A DNA stretch of 64,000 nt from Tricholoma matsutake (taxonomy: Eukaryota; Basidiomycota; Agaricomycetes; Agaricales; Tricholomataceae), in NCBI GenBank assembly GCA_026075535.2, contig AP026542.1, positions 7,006,001 through 7,070,000 of the forward strand, written 5' to 3'. Shown piece by piece: positions 1 to 13,188 of this stretch. Each line of letters begins with the position of its first letter. Position 1 is the stretch's first letter. Under the pieces are notes generated by a model that saw only the letters and a list, made by a program, of their open reading frames with translations, searched no databases and was not told where the DNA came from. A program made the position numbers and the translations under genes.

Positions 1-2354
1 TGCTGAGGCATCCAAAACTAAGGTATCACTAGACTAAAGTGGAATGGGTTATATTATTGAGGGTATATGATAAGGTTACAAGACAATGTTCGTATTGTAT
101 ATATGTCCGCGGGAAGGTCAGGTGATCGCGTCTATTAGTCAGTATTAGGTAAGAGATACTCTTACGCTCGAGACTCCAAATAAAATTGGGCCGTAAACTT
201 GAAAACTTGAGGACTTAGCTTAAATTCTACACCTTGTTGTGCAGAGGACTTGAGGACTTCGAGGGACTTGAGGGAAAACCTGAGGATGGAACGTAAAAGA
301 GCGGGTAAAGTTACGATGCTCCATTCGACAGGTGGGAGGGCACCTTTTTACAATCGGGTACAGAAAATTACAATTCCATCGCACGCGTTCTCTTGCGTGA
401 AAGCTAAATTAATTAACAAGAAAGGGTGATAGCTCGAAAACTAATAAAGAAGTTACAGGACGTTGTTGTGTCCATGCGGCGAGTGGTCTTAAAGTGGCGT
501 CGTCGAGTCCTCATCTAGGGGTTTCAGCAGCTGGGGATGTCTCGGGGAATCGACGGGGATTGGTTCCTCGTCGAGTTTCTCTATTGATAGAACGTCACCT
601 GTGCCCCCAGCAAGCGCGGAGAACACTCGAACGGGACCTCTCGACCCTACCGTCCAGCCGTTTTAGACCCTTCGATTATGGATGTTGACTAGCCAGAAAA
701 GGAAAATGCCAAGATGAGTTATAAATAAGAAACATCAAACGCAAGGTTAATTAAAAACCTGGAACCGTCCCCTCCTGTTGACAGCGGCGTAGCCCGAGGG
801 AGCATCACCAACGCGTCGTGTATTTGATGTGTTGGGAGGAAGAAGGAGCTAGAAAGTAAAAATAGAATAAAAACTATCACGCAAATTCTATTTCTGCATA
901 CTCCCGTCCGTGAGAATCCTAGCCCACCACTCACGCATTGGCGGGCGAAATACACACACGTTCAAAGTTGAACACTCGATTTCGGACTCTCCCGAAACTT
1001 GCCGAAGTCTGCCGAAATTGAAATCAAACTTGAAATCGTATCGAAATAAGCCCTCAAATCGGTACTGTGAAGAACCCTATTTACTGCTACTAAAAACTAT
1101 ATGCATACCTTGTGAGAACTCAGACATGACATGCATTCCATGCGAAGCAGTGGCCCTCTAGCACAAGTATATTACTCCAGATGTTCGCGTCAAGTTCGCG
1201 TTCAACATTTGCCAGTGGATACGGAGACATGTCAGCCCCACTCAATCTTCTTGTACTCTCATCATTTTGCCCTAGCCACCAAATAATCTGGATATGGTCT
1301 CAATGTCTCTTCGATTTCGGATATTTCGCCGAATTTTGCTTGGTACGTCATTACTTAAATAAACCTGTTGCAAGACATCTCATTTCGCAGGTTTGATCGC
1401 ACTTCTGTCATTATTCTCAATTATTTTGTCTATTATCCTTTGCCATTCATTCTCTCACCGGAGGGTCTTCTGGATGATAATTTTGGTCCAAAGCGCTTGC
1501 ATGGCAAGGTCCTTGTGGTCGTAAGAAAATCCTCCACGGGATTCTACATCTAACCTGCACAAACTCTACAGCGCCCTTAGCAAACCTTTACTGAAGCGTG
1601 CCCAGTCAGTTGCATGGGAAGTTGTCGGGTTATTTGTTCTCCTGCCCTTTGAACTGAGTTAGTGTCTTGATCTACACATCTAAATTCCAAACTTACTTTC
1701 TACAATCAGTACTCGCACTAGTTGTCATATCCACCCCTTTGCAGCGCGAGCCTTCACCAAATCTCATATATAATGTCCTTCAAATATTTATTCTCATCAA
1801 TGCAATTATCGGTGAATCTACTTCTCTTCGTGGTTTCGTATGTCATTGATCGGCTTCTTCCCTAGATCTCGGATACATGATCTCTCTCCTGGTCACGGCC
1901 ATGATCACTGTTCCTGCTTATGACCAGGATGTCTGGGTTCGCGATATAGACTCATCCCCGTCTCCATTTCCCATTTCAATCCTCTTTTCATTTGTATTTC
2001 GCCGTCACTTTTCATCGCGCTCAACACATTTGGGTACCACGCATGGGCCCTGTCAGGCTCTTTGTCTACCAGGTTGCAACTGCACAGCAAAATTACACCA
2101 ACCCATGAGTGGCATTCCTGGCCATGCATCTGATACGGTGAGATTGCCGACTTCGGAACGGCGTCGGTCAGAGTCACTTAGTGGATCACTTGTACGGATT
2201 CCTAACGCAGCTGAAAGACGAGCCTCGATTATTCTCGCATTTGAAGTTAGAAACTAAATATTATGGATGTAAAGATACTTTTCGAACGCGACATGTCACT
2301 TGTTACGGTTTCGCGACTGATTAGTCAGCCAACTTGAAGTTCGTCTTGTCTTGC
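1..2354. other. Gene-poor left flank
   Basis: I recognise no conserved protein, RNA gene or intact mobile element here. Open frames are short and share no obvious splice joins. A pyrimidine-rich stretch around 1640-2060 and an open frame without a clear start near 2145-2325 could be gene remains or 5' flank, but nothing identifies them. Repeated 'acttgagga'-like words near 200-290 are too short to define a repeat family. Confidence 0.4.
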
Positions 2355-5300
2355 ATGGACTCTACAAAGCTTCCTCTCAGAATTCTCTACACCATCAACA
2401 GTTCTCCTCAGTATATCTTGGCCCGTTCTCCTTCCTCAGTTCCCGTTTCTCTTCTTCACCAAGCTCAAAACGGCTCATCTTCTCACAGCAGCACCCGTGG
2501 TACGCGCGATCAGGGCTTGCAACCTTGTTACGCAACGACATTACTCAAAACGTGTCTTGACACTATTTGTCGCTCCAGCCCTGAACTCGTTCAAGATATT
2601 TCTCGAGATTTCTCTGTCTATGTTCTCGATCCTCTCGAATCAAACTCTGCTCCTGCCCCAGTAAATATCTCCAACACCACGTTCGCCTCCAGCTCGCAAG
2701 CCAGTACTTCAGCTGAACTATCTAATGGTGTTGCTGTCGGCCTTGGTCTGATGTCTTGGGCATTGGTGGCTGGAGAGAGTGATGGCGTAACTGTCACCGG
2801 CACATTAGTCAAACAAGGGACGGCGCACGAGGCTCTAGAGGTTATTTTTGCTCTTCGTGAGGTCCGTACTTTATCATCGTGTTTTATCATTCGGGATTGA
2901 AATTGAAGGGCGCAATGTGTTACAGACTGCTGCTATGCAGAAAGCCAACCTTGCAGCCGCTTTGAAGTCTTGGGGAACCCTGCCAACATCAACTTCGAAG
3001 CAATCTGAAGTCCCTACTTTCCATTCACTCCGCCAAACGAGTTTGTCTTCCAAACAGCCGACATCTACAGTTGCATCCACTTCGATACCACCGAGCGATT
3101 TGCAGTTTTTCCAGTCCATTGGTCCTCTTTCTAATCCAAGCATTACATCGCAGTCAGTGCCAAAACTGTCTGCGCCCTCAACTTCTGTGCCCTCCGCTTC
3201 GGCAAAGGTTTCGGCACCCTCAGTTCCCGCGTCACTCAGCATTCATTCTAGGAGGAAACCTCCTAAAAGTAAGAAATCCACCAAGCCTGCGTCCAGTCCA
3301 TCAAGTGAAGCGGATAAAATCATGCTTGCTGAAGAGACCTACATAGGACCTAGAAGAAAGAAAGGCAGGCCAGCCAAGTGTTCTGGGACTATAGAGGGTA
3401 GCGAAGGACAGAGTGGCTCGAGCTCTAGGCCGGCACATATCGACAAGGACGTGGTCATACTAGACGACACGAGGACAAGAGAGAATAGCACTGCACCAGA
3501 CTTAACAGGCCGTTTTAATCAGTTAGGATATTCAAGTAAGTCGGGAGCTGCCAACAATGGCTCAGCGCAGGACTCGGTCATTCCACCTTTCGTAACCACC
3601 GAAACTCCTCGGCTTGAATGCCAAAGTTCTATGACCCTTCTCGATATCCTTGCATATCTGTCCGCGTCCTCCTCATCTCGCGATCCAAATGTGCAGAATG
3701 CGGCGTTGTTGGCAGCCCTCAATGCGATTGATTCCACTGCCAGTGGATCTGGATCTGGATCGGATAAAACATCCAATCCAGTTCTTGTGAATGCCTTGAA
3801 GGACCTTATTTTGGCTGTTTCTAAACCACTTTCACCGCCCCGTGCTCGGGACGGCCAGATCTCCCGTCCACATATCGACGACCACCGTCGAAATGTGGCA
3901 CAGGACGATGAAATCGTTCTGTTAGACAAAGAGAATATCAATCCAACGGCATTTAGGAGACGTGCGGAGAGGGATAAAACGAAAAACGTCCCTGACGCAG
4001 AATTACCTGCCTCGGTAGGTGGGTTGAGTGCGTCGTCTTTGGGATCTCCACCTTCACCCGTTAACTTCGATGGCACATCTCACAATCGTAATTTCAGTGC
4101 GCGGTTGAATGCACATCCCGTTCCGGCCACCATGCCTACGAGTCCCAGCCCTGCTGGGAGAAGAAAACGTACTTTGAGCGACTTCATGGATGATAGAGAC
4201 TCTCGAATGAACTCGGGTTTCCATCGGCATGCACATTCTGCTACAAAGCGGACATCTTCTATGAACGCATCTATCAGTGGATTGAGACATTACCCGCGGC
4301 TACTTCTTTGCGATCAACTTCAACGGCATGATAGGACGGGGTCTAATTCGTATTATCAGACTGGTACCGAGTTCTGGTCTTCTCCGCCCAGATCGAAAAG
4401 TGAGGATCATATCACAACGCACAGTAGGAGCGAGCACAAGGCTGAGAATTCGCAGCTGAATGTCATCGATACCTCTGATTCCCCCCAATCGCTCAGGGTT
4501 AGTGCGTCGTCTCCTGCGAGGGCGCAGCCTCGTCCTCGTAAGCGGTATGTTGTACCTACATGGGCTCGGACAGAGACGTCTACACAACCTAGATTGTCTC
4601 AAGCTGCTCAACAGAGTCTGGCAGAGGCTGAGGATAATGAAGGGGGGAAGAAGAAGAAGAGTCACCGCGGAGAAAGGGAGAAGAAAAGACGTGTCAAGAG
4701 TGCTGCCTTCAGTAGCTCATCATCACAAAATGACACAGCTGCTCATCTGGAGGATTCTACTACAAGTGCAACGCTCCCAGTTCTCCCGCTGCCTGTTGCA
4801 TCCAGCAGCGATTGTCCAGTTTTTGCAGTGACTTCAGTGGAGAGTACCATTCCAGCCCTTTTGAAGTCGACCGCGGATTCGAGATCTCCAGGTCCCTTCC
4901 CATCCAAAAGCAATATTAGCATTCCTAGGACGCCGCCGAGGCGACGAATAAGCCATGTGCACACGCCTGGTACTGGTAACAGCAGTGGATCGCTTTTTAC
5001 CCCTGCTAGTTCGCGCGCCGCCAATGATAGGAATCTTACTGGCAGTCCGTTCTTTTCTCCACAAGGGCTGTTTTCTCCCATCTCTTCCAAAACAATCAAT
5101 ACTGCATCGTCGTCTGGCACTCCTGCAATAGGCAATTTCACCGACCGGCCTATAACACCTTCTGCTGATATAAGCAAGGAGAGTAACAACCCGGAGGACG
5201 CGCTACACCAGGAACTCGAGGATGCTCTCAAAGAGATAGGGCAATCATGCAATCCGTTGTCAGACTCTGGTGGTGGTGATATTGATCAGAACGAAGATTT

Positions 5301-5982
5301 TTCTTCGACATCGGGCGGATCACCAACTATCGGCCCGCAGTCTGAAGCCAGCGAGAATCGAGAGGATGTCACAGTAAATGAGCTTTGGGCTGGACTCCCA
5401 CCCTCTTCTCCGCCACCGATGAGCAGCCCATTGTTGATCCCGGATGTTTGTTCGGATGACGAAGACATGGACGAGTTGGATCTTCCAGTTGCAACCTCTG
5501 ATGCTGAGGACTGTGCGACTGATTTGGAGGCCATGCCTCCTTCGTCTGCTGTGCCTGACCTGTCCACTTGCTCAGATCAAGAATTTGCTGAGTATCTCAG
5601 CGACAATGATTTCAGTGCACTGTTTGCTGCGGTGAATCAATCATCTGTTGCTGACCACGAAGCAGAATTTGATGTGGACATCTTCAATCAGTTTACGACC
5701 TTGAACGCGCAGTCTGATGGCTCATACGGAGACCAAAATTCGGACATGGACGTCGATGCTGGGCTTATGCAGTCTCGGACCGGGCTTGCAGACTTTGATT
5801 TCACGGAATTTTGGGAAACCTTTAAACCCTTGGTCCAGGACCGCACAGTGCTGGGTAACACCGATGCACATCCAGAATTTGTGCAATACGGAGATGCTCA
5901 CTCACCCAGAATGATGGAGAACGTCGATCATACGAAACTTGCGGAAGATGTTCAAACATTATTAAGTGGCTGTCTGGTATAA
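2355..5982 (+). CDS. Ams2/SPT21-like transcriptional regulator without a GATA finger
   Basis: Two exons, 2355-2861 and 2926-5982, joined across a 64-nt GT-AG intron in phase 0, give about 1187 residues. The N-terminal ~165 residues carry the Ams2/SPT21 N-domain pattern: LRILYTINSSPQYILARSP near the start, then TCLDTICRSSPELV, DFSVYVLDPLE, LMSWALV and the TVTGTLVKQG/EALEVIFAL end. A basic AT-hook-like stretch (RRKKGRPAK) follows, and then a long Ser/Pro-rich disordered region with RKRYVVPTWART and SIPRTPPRRR, resembling segments of ascomycete Ams2 proteins. In fungi this family controls histone gene transcription and silencing. Homologues often have a GATA zinc finger, but this reading has no CxxC pair at all. 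ATG 2355 is the first ATG in frame before the conserved block. The acidic C-terminus could activate transcription. Family call is confident; function is inferred. Confidence 0.75.
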
Positions 5983-6435
5983 GAGATGGTGTTTCACTAA
6001 CATCGGTAGTTGGTAGTAAGTTAAATCGAACTACTTATAGAGCGTGCGCAGTGAATCATTGAATCAGGCAGTGATATTTGTAAGAGTTGTACCGTACCTC
6101 GGCAAGCGGAGTGTCTGCGAATAAACCCGACAGAAACAATAATCGCTTGGCTCTCGCATCGTGCACACTCATTCTCATCAGAAAGTCCTTCTCACTAATC
6201 CTGGCCAAGGACAGTTCTACTACACAGGAAGCCCACCATTGCATAATAATTTATTTTGCGCAATCAAATCGACAACGCCGGGCTCTGCGGAGTTTAAATT
6301 ACTCGGCAGCGCCCGGTAACTCATCTATTACTACGAAGTTATGTACAGCTTAAGCTTGTTACTTAGCACTTTCAAGCAAGTTCCATCCATCAAACGCCCT
6401 CGTTTCTACTGGAATTCGGTGATAGATATTGCGCG
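5983..6435. other. Intergenic, nothing recognised
   Basis: This stretch separates two genes on the same strand. It should hold the SPT21-like 3' end and the DSC3 promoter. No repeat, RNA gene or conserved ORF was seen. Confidence 0.4.
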
Positions 6436-7568
6436 ATGCTCAGTGACAAAGCGAAAGGAAAGCAAAGGGCAGTCGAACCTCCGTCAAGCGTGCCGGATTC
6501 ACAGGCACCCGGTGCTCTTTTGAAATCCAACCAAGCGCCAAATCGAGACCTCGTCGTTCGATTCACAGAGGGGCTCCCAGACCTCATTGTTCCTGTGAAT
6601 CAACAAGATGCTGTCCGGGACGTTAAAAGGAAGGTGAATAAATAAAGTATCTTCACAGTAATGCCATATTTCATGCCGCACTCAGATCCGTGAAGCACGA
6701 ACGCAACTGAAAGAAAGACGACTACGTCTGATACATTCCGGAAGACTGCTTACTGATGGCACTTTTCTATACTCGTGGCTTACTTCTCTGGAGGAGCGGC
6801 AAAAGCGTGCTACTCCTGATGCCGAGAACGTCGCTCGGCAACAGTCACAGACTGCGACAACTTGGATCCACTGTTCGGTAGGACCCAAATTAGAGCCAGG
6901 CGAAGAAGAAGTCGACAAAGCACAGGTAAATCCGTTTATATCCAATTTCAGCGGGCAATTTCTGAATGAACTTGTTCGACCTATCGTCTCACAGACGGCG
7001 CAACTGCAGCCTGCACGAGGGTTTGATCGACTAAGTTCAGTGGGATTTTCGGAAGCAGACATTGCAAGTTTTCGGCGCCAGTTCCACAGCCAGTCCTCTT
7101 CGAACTACCTTGATATTGATTTCGAGACGGAGGAAGAATGTGGGCCCCTCATTCTACTTACACCACCGGCTTCTCCTAACAAGGCTATCCTTATCCACTA
7201 GATGAGGAACACGCACGAGCCCTCGAAGAGCAGTGGATCGACTCGATTGACAATGCCGGGTCCGCTTCTTTGTCTGAATCTTCACCTTCAAACTCTACTG
7301 TTCTTCAAGGCATTCTCCTGGGTTTCTTTGTCCCTCTTATTCCCTTCTTCTTCATGCGAAATTCCAAACCGCCGGTCTTCTGGGACGATGGAAGCGATTA
7401 TGAGCCTCCAGCAAACGTAATATTCTCGTTGGTGTTCCTCATACGTTTCTCATCACATTACACTGCTAATCTTGCGAGGACAGAAAACGAATGCAAATGG
7501 GGCTGGTAGTGGGGTTCCTCGTCAATGTTCTTTTTGGCATGTGGCGATTCCTTTTGGATTCCTCTTGA
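6436..7568 (+). CDS. DSC3: Dsc E3 ubiquitin ligase complex subunit 3 (DUF2407)
   Basis: Five exons (6436-6633, 6686-6925, 6995-7139, 7184-7416, 7479-7568) join in frame across short GT-AG introns. The protein has a ubiquitin-like N-terminal domain (LVVRFTEGLPDLIVPV, then RRLRLIHSGRLLTDGTFLYSWL). The DUF2407 C-terminal part follows (GFDRLSSVGFSEADIASFRRQFH, ALEEQWIDSID). It ends with two membrane segments, around VLQGILLGFFVPLIPFFFM and GLVVGFLVNVLFGMWRFLL. Dsc3 is part of the Golgi/endosome Dsc ligase, which in yeasts cleaves SREBP or degrades orphan membrane proteins. The third intron is only 44 nt. The fifth exon uses the upstream AG (7477-7478), because the next AG breaks the frame. It converges with the SPA2 gene 231 bp away. 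Confidence 0.88.
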
Positions 7569-7799
7569 GCACATGGTCATTGGGTTCAAATAACAGTCGA
7601 ACTAATATAATGATATGCTCGATCTACACGTGAAGTCGAATTTATTCAATAGTCTACTAAGCTACGTCGCAATTAAGGATCAGGGAAACAGGCACGACAT
7701 TCCTCTGACCACAATTCCAGAATATATTCCATTGGTAAATGAAGGTGCAAAAGGTCGGGAATGCAGAAGGTTGGAAAGAGATGATTGACTCGGCAGGAA

Positions 7800-10700
7800 T
7801 TACAATTTCATAAGCCCCTTCATGGCATTGGCAATGGCAAAGCTGGACTTGGCCATAATCTGCCGTGACTCCTTTGTAACCTCCGGCAATGCCTGGACCT
7901 CACTGAGTTTATTGGCGTGCTCGCTGAGCTCTCGCAGGGTCTCATTGCCTTGTTGGGAGGACGCTGGTGGGATGTTGTCATTGCATACAGCGACGATGCT
8001 GGACACGATCGTGATGATTTGTGTTAAGTTTTCATTCAAAGTTGGAGAAGGCGTTGGACTGCGAACTCCCGACAAGACGCTTTGTATAGCGTAAACGATG
8101 GATTCCGTCTGCGCCTCGAGGTAAGGCTGCCACGTTAAATTGTAAATTGAGGAGGGGAAAATGCCAGACTTGACAACTTACCTTTAACTCTGTCCAAGCA
8201 TCTTCTGCTCCGTCTGGCTGTGCAGAATCGTCACTTAGAACCCCCCCTGAGTTTGCACCATAGTCGAAAATTGGAGGCGGGGAGTTGGTCTGTTCTGACG
8301 AGTTGTCAGACGGCGGTCTCCTTTTGGAGTCCTCATATGAGCGATTGGGAGATGATCCTGGTAATATCTCCGAAACTCGTCCTCGATTTACTGCACTTCC
8401 TTTCCTTTGATGCGAGAATTTGACCTCGTCCACCGATCGCAAGGAGGGGGAGAAGCCATTCGTCGCAGTGGCAGATGATATATATAACATGGGCGAAAAC
8501 TGATCTTGCTCGGCTTTTGTGGCTTTCCGAATGCATAGCGTCCTCCCTATCTCAGTTATAGTTGCTGACACATGGCTTGCTGCAGCATCCAAGAGGCTAA
8601 CTGGAGACATCCCAGAGCTCGTGGCATGTGTTTTGGATGCTGCAACCAAGTTGCTGAGCGTTGCGTCAGCTCGTTCGCGTAGAGATCGAAGAGCATCAAG
8701 ATCAACATCCGATCGGTCGCGCTGGGATCGACGTTCGAATGACCGCACGTCTTCAATTACGGATGTCACAGAGTTAATGACGGATTTCATGGGTGTTAGT
8801 ACGCGCGTAGGTGCATTCGACCGACCAGCGGTGAGAAGGCCGTCAATGGCAGATACGAAGGCGGTAATATGTATGTCAAGGATTCCACCATCCGCGGATA
8901 CAGGAAGTTGGTCATCGACTTTGTCGAATCTCGGTGCTTGTAGGAAGAGTTGAGAGGTCGCTGGGTAGAGAAATCATAAATCCTCGGATTAACACATGGG
9001 ACGGATGCATGACTAACCTTTCACATTACGAAGCTCAGTCTTAGCTTGCTCATACTTGCGTTTGTAATCCTTGAGTTGTTGATCAAGGTCGCGAATGACG
9101 ATTAAATCAGAATCTTTCGCCGTCATGAGCTCGTCGTTGCGGCGAGAGAGATCGCCGAGTTCCGAAAGCAGGCCTTCCATATCGGAACGCAACTGATCTA
9201 CAATATCCGCGTCGGCCTATCCATAACATTGTTAGCGTTAAGCAAGAAATTTGACCATTCTGCTAACCTCTCCTTGTCGATGCTCTCGCTCTTCCTCAAG
9301 CCTTTCACAGCGGTCACGCAAAATGCGAAGCTCATCCTCATCCTCTCGAGCCCGAAGAGCCTCTCGCTCTTTCTCCCGCTGACGAACCTCCCGCAGTTCC
9401 TCGAGCTCCTTCTGAAGAGCACGCATAGCTATACTTTCCACTTCTGCACGCTGATCGTAAAACACAGGTCAGAGACACACACACGATGCGCAGAAGAAGA
9501 GATACTCGCCCGTCGCAGACTCGTTAACTCCTCCTCCATTTGCCTCACTTTCGCTTCACCTTCCTTCCACTTCCTTTCTCTTTCCCCGGCATCTCCCAAG
9601 TCACGCTGCAGACTGGTTATTTGGGATTGCATTGTGGCAATCCTGAACTCATAATCCCTTCGCATTTTCTCCTGATCTTCAGTTGCACGCCCTGCCAGCA
9701 TACGTGTCCCTGACCCACCGGATATAGAATGGTCGGAATTCACAGAAGACCGCCCATACTTGTCGTAGTAGTCATCGCCACTTCTTCCTCCAATGACAAG
9801 AATACCCGCTTCGTCGTCTTCGGCTTCCACCCCTTTTAGTCTCGCACTCAATCCACTTAGTCCGGCCGGCGGGCTTCTAGGACTCAACGGACTAGGGAAG
9901 TCACTCGCATTGTCGAGTTCGCCATCGGTTAGTCTACCAGTGTCTCCACTTGCTTCCCTGCTCCTCTCGCGCTCGTCGATGGTGGTGCTCCCACTTTCTC
10001 TGGCGTCCCGTCCGTAAGGGACCTCAATATACTCTTCTTCGATAGTGCTCTTGTTTGGGATAATCATGCCACTCGTAGCCGTCGTGCTCTGGGCAGGATT
10101 TGCAGTGCTTGCACTATCGCTTGTCCCACTAATGCTGACAGCTCCACTCGGTCGCCGCCCAAAATCGCGTTCGCGATCCTCTGAGCGACGGGTGGTATCT
10201 TGTGAGGGCTTCCTGCGAGAGGCAACGACGGCGGGCATGTAGTTATCTTCGCTGTTCCTCCCACCTGCATATGTATCCTCTATCTTTCGGAAGGATTCTT
10301 CGCTCCGACGACCGACTGGAATGGAGTCCGACTCACTTGGTCTTCGCTTATCTTCTGAACGTCTGCTGGATACGCTACCGTAGCCACTATCGGAGGGCCG
10401 GTCTGCAGACGTACGGCCAGAAACGCGACCACTGATAGGTACACGCTGTGGTGAGTTGTTCGGAAAATCGGGAGCTGGATAGTCATCATAGTTTGAGCTT
10501 GCTGAGGCTCTACCAGAGGGCTGAGGCAAACATTGACAAGATATCACTGAGTGTATGCCGCAAATCACGTACGCCTTCCTTAAATTCAGGATACCGTCGT
10601 GCTAACTCGAAATAGACATCACTGGAAAGATCTTCAAAACGGGAAGTAGGTAGGGTGGCGAGTTTCTGTCGTGCTTGGTTTCGTTTTGGATGAAAATCAG

Positions 10701-11137
10701 CTCGAAGAGGGAGGTATGGAACTAAAGAAGTCAGATGAAATATGGAGCGGAGCAAGAAACCTGGCACCTCCTTTCTCGTTCTGCCTGCGAACGAGTTCAT
10801 CGTAGACATCTGTTGAAAGCTCGTGAAACTGTTGGATTGTTAGCCGTGTGAGCTTTTGGCGGGCTGTGGAACGTGAATTGGGTGTTGCTTATTGATTGAC
10901 ATGGAGTAAGCTGGAAACGTGTAAAGATAGATAGTAAGACAAACCTCTGGAAAGATAAGCAGCTAAATAACGAGAGAGTTCATTGAAATGAGTCTTTGAA
11001 ACGAGGCGATAATCGATAGTAGGAACGACTGGAGCGTTCTTGTCTCTGATAGGACGATACGAGTCGTTTCGGTAGTTTGAAATGCCAGAGAATGCAGTTG
11101 GAGTTGGAGAGGGAGCTCTTGAGGGCTGTCGATTCAT
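7800..11137 (-). CDS. SPA2: SPA2-family polarisome scaffold
   Basis: Eight exons, read downward: 11137-10945, 10863-10768, 10721-10573, 10520-9506, 9443-9268, 9216-9018, 8960-8182 and 8126-7800. All phases agree and give about 977 residues. Two Spa2 homology repeats lie near the N-terminus (QKLTRLTIQQFHELSTDVYDE, then ARQKLATLPTSRFEDLSSDVYFE). A long Ser/Arg-rich disordered region and a central coiled coil (LQKELEELREVRQREKEREA onward) follow. The C-terminal helical domain starts with QAPRFDKVDDQLPVSADGGILDIHITAFVSAID. Spa2 scaffolds the polarisome at the hyphal tip, linking formin and MAPK/Rho signalling. The start ATG gives a typical short Pro/Ser leader. The gene stops 121 bp upstream of the IFA38 stop in the same orientation. 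Confidence 0.9.
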
Positions 11138-11257
11138 GGGAGAAGGGGAAGAAGGTCGTTCAGCGCTGGCGATGAACTCGTTTGCTTTTCTGTCATCCGT
11201 CGCTCCTCAACACGCTGCAATCGCATTTCTAACAAACAACCATCAACACAGCATATT

Positions 11258-12592
11258 CTAAATATTTTTCCCCTCTTTCTCTAGCTTTCGTAGCGCTCGC
11301 CTCCGTATATCTTTGTGCAGCCCATGAGTATATCTCACATACACTCCAGGCAACCCAATCAATGTCATTCCATAATCCAACAATGCATGCGACCAGTACG
11401 GCGTCGAGGTTCCCAGCCGCCCACTGAATGCAGCACCACAAGCAAGTCCTATCTTCGATAAAACAGAACGGACATAGGTACCAGGTAGCGGCACCATCAC
11501 CGATGGCTTCCGGATTTTGGACAGCTTGGATACCTAATTGGAAATTAAATACGTCTCTACATAAGTAGGAATATAGTACGTACCACGAAATATGTATTGA
11601 CATGTTCAACAATAATGTTATGGCTCTTCACTTCCTCGGCCAGAGCGCTTGTGAACGTCGAGAGGAAGGCCTTGGTCCCTGAGTACGTCGCCAGCATCGG
11701 TGAGGGTATCGCGCCAGCAAATGAACCAATGTTGAGAATCAGTCCCCGTTTACTATGAAACAATAATTTTTTACGCGTAAGCAACGAATACATTCTTCCG
11801 TACCGTTTAATCATGCCTGGAAGTATGGAATAGGTCACGCGAAGGGTTGCATTAACGTTAAGGGCGACAATGTCAGACATTTCTTCTCTCGACGTTTCGT
11901 GGAAATAGACGGGCATCGAATGAGATCTACCGACATTATTCACTGCCAAAATTAATTCCGAGATTCAAGCGGATATAACGCGGCAGCATACCTAGAACGC
12001 CAATGTCCAGCCCATCAGTGACAGTAGCGAAACCCTCATGCGCCACGTCATCCTTCAATGCCAAGTCAATGGCATAAGTTGCAGTAGACACGCCAGGAAA
12101 CTTCCTCTCTATAATATCCCCAACGTTACTTTGGGTCCAAACCGCTTGCCTTGCACCTACCGATTTCAGCCGCTGTTGAATCCAATAGTCCTTTGTTTCG
12201 CGCCACCAGGAAAATATTAAATCCTGCCTTCGCCAGTTGAAATGCAAACTCCTTGCCAATTCCGTCAGACGCCCCCGTCACAACAGCCCATGCGTCTTTT
12301 TTTGCACCGAAACGATTCAGCTGCGAGATGTATGCTTATGAATGCCACCGTAAGCCAGAATGGATGTTGTATAAACCCACACTTATTCCCGGGAGAACAA
12401 AAATCTGCAAAATGACAGCAAAACTTTTGAGTGATGATCGCGCGACGCTCCAGAAGCCAAGCGCCAACAAGAATGTCGAGAAGTACGGGTGATTGCGAAC
12501 TTCAATACCGGTAAGAAAGGAGATGTTGCTAAAACCAGAATAATGAACAAACCAAATAAGTTCGGAAGTTCTTGAAGTTGTTCTGCATCCAT
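11258..12592 (-). CDS. IFA38: Very-long-chain 3-oxoacyl-CoA reductase (short-chain dehydrogenase)
   Basis: A multi-exon gene encoding the NADPH-dependent ketoreductase of the ER fatty-acid elongation cycle (yeast Ifa38, human KAR/HSD17B12). The N-terminus carries hydrophobic segments ([12 protein letters not shown] and following) that would anchor it in the ER. The cofactor motif [12 protein letters not shown] is near 12245-12285 and NVGR near 11930. The catalytic serine lies in NIGSFAG and the YxxxK pair is YSGTKAF, both around 11670-11730. The C-terminal part ([19 protein letters not shown], then [16 protein letters not shown]) is typical of the family. ATG 12592 was chosen because it starts [10 protein letters not shown] just before the membrane segment. 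Exon ends were judged from conserved sequence only. Confidence 0.88.
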
Positions 12593-13030
12593 ACCAGCAC
12601 CGATGTTCTGAAAAAACCTTGAACTGGTGTGGCTGTGCGATTGTCTCACGGTGTTATTTAAATAAGGTATATATGGCCCTACTCATTTTCTGATATTTCG
12701 GTTGCATTTCTGTGCTACTTCTGCTACCGAGTGTTCTCCGGGGTTTGCCAGTCCCTTGTGTCATTAGACTGAGAGTAGATGATATGTAGATGAGATAACT
12801 TTATTAATAGACGTAGAACGATTATCACGCCATTACCGAGACGATTTTTTACCGATAATCGTGTGTGGTTTACCCGCTACGAGCTCCGCTACGTAGCGAC
12901 TGTCCAAAATTATCCACAGCGATTATCCGAGTGTTCACCTTGCTCCTGCAAGGTCTCTCACACCTCAAAAGTCCCATATTAGGGTCGATCGGTCGACCGT
13001 ATGTACATGTTTGGCATCTTAACTAATCAG
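12593..13030. other. Left part of gene-poor island
   Basis: This lies upstream of IFA38. It includes a short stretch with inverted 'cgataatcg' words around 12820-12940, but no measurable repeat boundary or ORF. It should contain the IFA38 promoter next to 12592. Confidence 0.35.
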
Positions 13031-13188
13031 GAGTCGACGGAAAATTAGACAACCACACAGCAGTTCCTCGTGCATCCACGACTGCGGATGTCTCGCAATC
13101 GGGCGACGCACCTGCGGCGAAAAAGAGGAGAATGGAAACAGAGTCCATAACCTCTTCTCATGATGACTCGAAGACAAAGAGGGTGTAA
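13031..13188 (+). pseudogene. Probable C-terminal exon relic with nuclear localisation signal
   Basis: An open frame with no ATG runs from an AG acceptor at 13029-13030 to a TAA at 13186-13188. It reads GVDGKLDNHTAVPRASTTAD, then a Ser/Asp-rich end with AAKKRRMETE and SKTKRV. This composition is that of a real fungal nuclear protein tail, with KKRR as an NLS. No matching upstream exon was found: the nearest GT (12999) would leave a 32-nt intron, too short. It sits in the island of mobile-element remains, so it may be the broken end of a lost gene. It could also be chance. Confidence 0.3.

Noticed and set aside
1877..2257. 126-codon plus frame in the left flank as a gene
   Set aside because: No domain, no splice partners and mixed composition; not enough to call.
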